Positions 6,005 through 9,142 of a stretch of DNA of 9,142 bases are shown piece by piece. A program made the position numbers and the translations under genes. Each line of letters opens with the position of its first letter. Within the stretch, counting starts at the first letter, position 1. A model generated the notes under the pieces. It was not told the origin of the DNA. It searched no databases and saw only the letters and a list, made by a program, of their open reading frames with translations. Origin of the DNA: JAJYZP01 sp049964535 (GTDB lineage: Bacteria; Actinomycetota; Acidimicrobiia; Acidimicrobiales; Acidimicrobiaceae); NCBI GenBank assembly GCA_049964535.1, contig JBMFXG010000111.1:1-9142 (forward strand), read 5' to 3'.

Positions 6005-6964
6005 ATGAACAATCATCCCGTCGGTCCCATGCCTACTTCAACGCCGACTGAGACCAAATCGGCGGAACGGTTAACGCCAAAGATCTTCCCACTCAAAACG
6101 GTACCGCTTGCTAGCGGACGTGTCAGCCGAGCGATTCCCAAAGTGCAGCTTCGGTCAATCGGACCTTGGTGTTTCCTCGATCGCTTCGGCAATCTCGAAG
6201 ACCTAACGAACGATGTTTCGGTGGGCCCTCATCCTCATATCGGCTTGCAAACGCTCACCTGGCTCATGAGTGGGAGGATGTTTCACAGCGACAGTCTTGG
6301 AAGCGAGCAGCGACTCAAGCCACACCAATTAAACCTTATGACCGCGGGACGAGGCATTGCCCACGCAGAAGCGGTTGAACGTATCGGCTCATCTCCTGCG
6401 ACCCCGGTCGTTGGCGCGCAGCTCTGGCTCGCATTACCACAGCTCCTTGCATCGGTCGCTCCGGCCTTCAACCATTATCCAAATCTTCCTCAGCTTGCGA
6501 CCCAGGCTTGGACGGGAACTCTCATCTTGGGCACATTCCTCGACACAGTCTCTCCAGCCCGTCTAGATCAGCCAGCTCTTGCACTGGAGATCACCATCCG
6601 CAAGGATCAAGGCGAGCTTGACCTTGACCCTACCTTCGAATACGGACTACTCCCCTTTGATAGCCGTCTAGTCATAGACGATGTGGTGCTTCCACCAACG
6701 CACTGTGCCTACCTCCCAGCCGGCGCCAGCTCCCGTCGCATCGGAGGTAGTCAAGGAGCTACCGCCCTCTTGATCGGTGGACCACCCCTGACTCAACCCA
6801 TCGTCATGTGGTGGAACTACGTCGGTCATAGCAGAGAGGACGTGGTGCAGGCGTATCAAGACTGGAAAATCGGCTCCGATCGATTCGGAGATCTCGGACG
6901 GCGATCAGACCGAATGACCTCACCAAAGCCACCCTGGTCATCGACAACACAAGGGACTCTGTAG
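6005..6964 (+). CDS. Pirin-family bicupin protein
   Basis: A 319-residue pirin homologue. Pirins are double-cupin metalloproteins; some have quercetin 2,3-dioxygenase activity and others act as regulators or redox-sensitive cofactors, so the role cannot be read from sequence. The N-terminal cupin contains the family's WCFLDRFG (55-62), VGPHPHIGLQTLTWLMSG (73-90), HSDSLGS (94-100) and NLMTAGRGIAHAEA (110-123). The four expected metal ligands are all present: H76, H78, H120 and E122, so iron binding is likely. The C-terminal cupin ends with MWWNYVGHSREDVVQAYQDW, the usual pirin tail. About 25 residues at each end are low-complexity extensions. GGAGAGAGG at 5981-5989 lies 15 nt from ATG 6005, longer than ideal; Met9 (6029) is an alternative start but has no site of its own. 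The gene is convergent with the aldolase, 94 bp between stops. Confidence 0.93.
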   Translation: MNNHPVGPMPTSTPTETKSAERLTPKIFPLKTVPLASGRVSRAIPKVQLRSIGPWCFLDRFGNLEDLTNDVSVGPHPHIGLQTLTWLMSGRMFHSDSLGSEQRLKPHQLNLMTAGRGIAHAEAVERIGSSPATPVVGAQLWLALPQLLASVAPAFNHYPNLPQLATQAWTGTLILGTFLDTVSPARLDQPALALEITIRKDQGELDLDPTFEYGLLPFDSRLVIDDVVLPPTHCAYLPAGASSRRIGGSQGATALLIGGPPLTQPIVMWWNYVGHSREDVVQAYQDWKIGSDRFGDLGRRSDRMTSPKPPWSSTTQGTL

Positions 6965-7023
6965 AGACAACCAACCCTCTGACCCGAGCCACAGACGAAA
7001 CTCGTCCATGGCTACACCTTCAG

Positions 7024-7062
7024 GTAGATCCCACTCAGACCCAAGTAATTGCTCCGATCTAC
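7024..7062. terminator. Inverted repeat between convergent pirin and aldolase genes
   Basis: Perfect 7-bp inverted repeat GTAGATC (7024-7030) / GATCTAC (7056-7062) with a 25-nt loop, overlapping the aldolase TAG stop (7061-7059). Its place between convergent genes fits a shared transcription end, but the stem is short, the loop long and T-runs are absent, so chance is quite possible. Confidence 0.2.
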
Positions 7063-8114
7063 GCTGGCGTGATCTTCTCGTCAAGGTACACGTCCTGAAT
7101 ACTCTGGATGAGAGCAACGCCCTCCTCCATTGGACGTTGGAAGGCCTTTCGACCCACGATGAGCCCAGTTCCACCCGCCCGTTTGTTGATCACGGCAGTG
7201 CGGACGGCATCTGCAAGATCGGTCTCACCCTTGGACTCTCCCCCCGAGCTAATCAGACCGATGCGCCCTGAATAACAGTTCACTACCTGCCAACGGGCGA
7301 GATCGATAGGGTGCGTAGTCGTCAGTTCAGAGTACACAAGGGGATCTGTCCTACCAAACGACAGGGCTTGGTAACCACCATTGGTAGTTGGCAACTTCTG
7401 CTTGATAATATCGGCCTCAATCGTCACGCCCAGATGATTAGCCTGACCAGTGAGATCGGCCGCAAGGGAGTAGTCAACCCCACCAGACTTAAAGCCGTCA
7501 TTTCTCAGATAACACCAGAGAATCGTAAACATACCAAGCTCGTGCGCAAGATCAAAAGCGTGCGATATCTCTTGGATCTGTCGGGTTGACTCTGGAGAAC
7601 CGAAATATATCGTAGCGCCGATACCAACTGAGCCAAGATCAAAGGCCTGTTGCACAGTTCCAAACAAGATCTGGTCTGCTTTATTGGGGTAGGTCAGGAG
7701 CTCATTGTGATTTAACTTCGTAATGAATGGGATCTTGTGCGCGTAGCGTCGCGCAACGCTCCCGAGACCACCAAGTGTGGTAGCGACACCGGAACATCCA
7801 GCCTCAATAGCAAGCTCACAGATGTTCGCTGGATCGAAATAAAGCGGATTCTTCGAGAACGACGCCGCAGCCGAATGCTCGATACCTTGGTCAACTGGGA
7901 GGATAGAGAGGTATCCCGTACCCCCAAGACGCCCAAAATTACGTAGCGTTGCAAGATTCCGCAGCACCGCTGCGCTCCGATCCGAGGCGACGAGCACTTC
8001 GTCCAGGTAGTTAGGGCCCGGCAGATGGAGAAGACTACGCGGCACTCCAACACAGACATGGTCCATGAGCGAACTCGCTTCATCTCCAAGCAGATGCTCA
8101 ATATCTACAGACAC
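7059..8114 (-). CDS. fbaB: Class I fructose-bisphosphate aldolase (FbaB type)
   Basis: A 351-residue Schiff-base aldolase that cleaves fructose 1,6-bisphosphate to dihydroxyacetone phosphate and glyceraldehyde 3-phosphate in glycolysis, or the reverse in gluconeogenesis. It is collinear with E. coli FbaB (350 aa) from end to end: GRLGGTGYLSILPVDQGIEH (61-80), NPLYFDPANI (89-98), KLNHNELLTYPN (133-144), GATIYFGS (166-173), ADLTGQANHL (219-228), ADIIKQK (234-240; K238 is the likely Schiff-base lysine), a glycine-rich SSGGESKGETD loop and GGTGLIVGRKAF near the C-terminus, the phosphate-binding part of the barrel. The start is GTG 8114: its N-terminus aligns with E. coli FbaB and GAGGTAG sits 6 nt upstream. 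It lies 63 bp behind the TPR gene on the same strand, so co-transcription is likely. Functional assignment is firm; nothing is missing. Confidence 0.96.
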   Translation of the reverse strand: MSVDIEHLLGDEASSLMDHVCVGVPRSLLHLPGPNYLDEVLVASDRSAAVLRNLATLRNFGRLGGTGYLSILPVDQGIEHSAAASFSKNPLYFDPANICELAIEAGCSGVATTLGGLGSVARRYAHKIPFITKLNHNELLTYPNKADQILFGTVQQAFDLGSVGIGATIYFGSPESTRQIQEISHAFDLAHELGMFTILWCYLRNDGFKSGGVDYSLAADLTGQANHLGVTIEADIIKQKLPTTNGGYQALSFGRTDPLVYSELTTTHPIDLARWQVVNCYSGRIGLISSGGESKGETDLADAVRTAVINKRAGGTGLIVGRKAFQRPMEEGVALIQSIQDVYLDEKITPA

Positions 8115-8177
8115 CGTTCACTACCTCGCATCCTTCTCGATCTCACAGCTAGCCGCTGACCGTCTCTCTTCCCGATG

Positions 8178-9142
8178 TTAGCTCAACGCCGCAAGCCGCT
8201 CTGCTACGTCATAGAGAGATGGGTCGATCTTGGCGATTGCTCGATACTGTAGCTTGGCACGCTGGAAATCACCGCCTCGCTCGAAGAGCTGCGCGAGTGC
8301 ATACATCTGTCGAATCGTCACGAGATCGAGCCGCTTCTCACGCTTGATCGCTTGTTCAAGCAAGGTGATGCCCTCAACGGTACGCGATTGATCCCCTAAA
8401 GCCGAGGCGTAGACAATACGTCCTTCGGCCACCAGTTCACGACTCGGTGACGCTTCCTTCAGTCGACCCCAGATCAACTCGACGTCATCAAAACGCTTGA
8501 GAGCTCGAAAGCAGTCACAGAGAACTGGGTCTTGATCGTGAGACTCCGTCTGCTCAAAGAGCCTGGTCAGTAGCTTGATTGCTCGGGTCCAATCACCACG
8601 TCGATAGTACGCCAGACCAAGCAACTCAAGGACGGCATTGACGCTAGCCTGACTCCTCGTCAGAGGCTCAAGCAGACGAATGGTCTCGTTATAACGCTCA
8701 CGCTCATACGCCTCGAGAGCCTTCGCTAGCGCCCGCTCCGCAAATCGTAGTTCGTAACCTGTGAGCTCACGAGAAAGCTCCTTCGTTACTTCCTCTGACA
8801 TCTGGCCAGATGATCGTCGACGCGTACGCTGCTGCGTCCGCCCTACAACGACGTTCTCCTCGTCAGATGGTTCTCGAGTCCAGATACCTCCTTGAGGAGT
8901 CAGCTCCTCGGGTACTTCAGAACTACCCTGCAGATCGCGCGCTGAGCGATTCGGATTCGGGCCTTCTCGATCCTGTCGAGCAACATCGCGTCCTGATCGC
9001 TCAAAGGAGTTCGATTGATCATCGCGTCGAGGACGTGGCCGACCACCCTCGTTCATGTTTGACGAACGATCTCCGTAGGGTCGGCGTGGGCCTTGGGAGT
9101 CACGGTCTCCGTAGGGTCGGCGTGGGCCTTGGGAGTCACGAT
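8178..9142 (-). CDS. TPR protein with charged repetitive N-terminus, 5' end beyond the window
   Basis: The frame has an ATG at 9056 (292 codons to the stop at 8178) but stays open through the right edge with no stop. The extra residues form a clear 12-residue repeat (RDSQGPRRPYGD, two copies) in the same composition as what follows, so the true start is probably outside the window. The first ~90 residues after 9056 are disordered-looking, rich in R, D, G, P, S and N. The C-terminal ~190 residues are helical TPR-like repeats, beginning near ELRFAERALAKALEAYERERYNETIRL and including LELLGLAYYRRGDWTRAIKLL and ALAQLFERGGDFQRAKLQYRAI. TPR modules act as protein-binding scaffolds; the partner is unknown. 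Similar TPR proteins with Arg/Gly/Asp-rich starts are found in Actinobacteria (compare M. tuberculosis Rv1691, next to the HAD phosphatase Rv1692). It precedes the aldolase by 63 bp. No signal peptide or membrane segment is visible in the part present. Confidence 0.85.
   Translation of the reverse strand, partial: RDSQGPRRPYGDRDSQGPRRPYGDRSSNMNEGGRPRPRRDDQSNSFERSGRDVARQDREGPNPNRSARDLQGSSEVPEELTPQGGIWTREPSDEENVVVGRTQQRTRRRSSGQMSEEVTKELSRELTGYELRFAERALAKALEAYERERYNETIRLLEPLTRSQASVNAVLELLGLAYYRRGDWTRAIKLLTRLFEQTESHDQDPVLCDCFRALKRFDDVELIWGRLKEASPSRELVAEGRIVYASALGDQSRTVEGITLLEQAIKREKRLDLVTIRQMYALAQLFERGGDFQRAKLQYRAIAKIDPSLYDVAERLAALS
9069..9142. repeat. In-frame 36-bp tandem repeat in the TPR gene
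   Basis: Two copies of a 36-bp unit: 35 bases are identical between 9070-9104 and 9106-9140, with the joining base varying (a at 9069 and 9141, g at 9105). The window ends as a third copy appears to begin. The period is a multiple of three, so each copy encodes 12 residues (RDSQGPRRPYGD) on the minus strand. Near-perfect nucleotide identity suggests recent slippage or duplication. Confidence 0.9.

Noticed and set aside
7311..7589. Plus-strand 92-codon frame opposite the aldolase
   Set aside because: It lies wholly antisense to a full-length, highly conserved FbaB-type aldolase.
9069..9142. Tandem repeat that might suggest a CRISPR array
   Set aside because: The copies are directly adjacent with no spacers, and the repeat is in frame with and continuous into the TPR coding sequence.

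Overview
The window looks like chromosomal DNA from a moderately GC-rich bacterium, probably an actinomycete. The main clue is the co-occurrence of an actinobacterial-type TPR protein with a charged, repetitive N-terminus and a HAD-IIA phosphatase; in Mycobacterium tuberculosis the equivalent genes (Rv1691, Rv1692) are adjacent. A class such as Acidimicrobiia is possible, but this is inference and no ribosomal marker is present.

Layout. Positions 1-271 (minus) hold the N-terminus of an IS1634-like transposase that runs off the left edge. A non-coding stretch (272-669) contains several short palindromes and one doubtful 33-codon frame. It leads into a Fur-family metal/peroxide regulator on the plus strand (670-1164). 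A gene-poor gap (1165-1532) follows. Then comes a minus-strand pair: a HAD-IIA phosphatase (3343-2579) and a CurA-type NADP-dependent alkene/enone reductase (2528-1533), 50 bp apart and probably co-transcribed. Divergent from the HAD gene and only 47 bp away is a DUF1015 protein (3391-4497), followed on the plus strand by a cytoplasmic EAL-domain c-di-GMP phosphodiesterase (4720-5787) and a pirin-family metalloprotein (6005-6964). The gaps between these plus-strand genes exceed 200 bp, so they are probably separate transcription units. Converging from the right on the minus strand are a TPR protein (right edge to 8178) and a class I fructose-bisphosphate aldolase of the FbaB type (8114-7059), 63 bp apart and likely an operon.

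Functionally the window is mostly housekeeping and accessory metabolism: glycolytic/gluconeogenic aldolase, phosphate-ester hydrolysis, reduction of reactive enones, and c-di-GMP breakdown, plus one metal-responsive regulator. I see no defence system, CRISPR array, secondary-metabolite cluster or phage. The points most worth a second look are the perfect in-frame 36-bp tandem repeat showing that the TPR gene begins beyond the window, the IS fragment at the left edge, the palindromes upstream of fur, and a divergent DUF1015 protein without the usual N-terminal segment.
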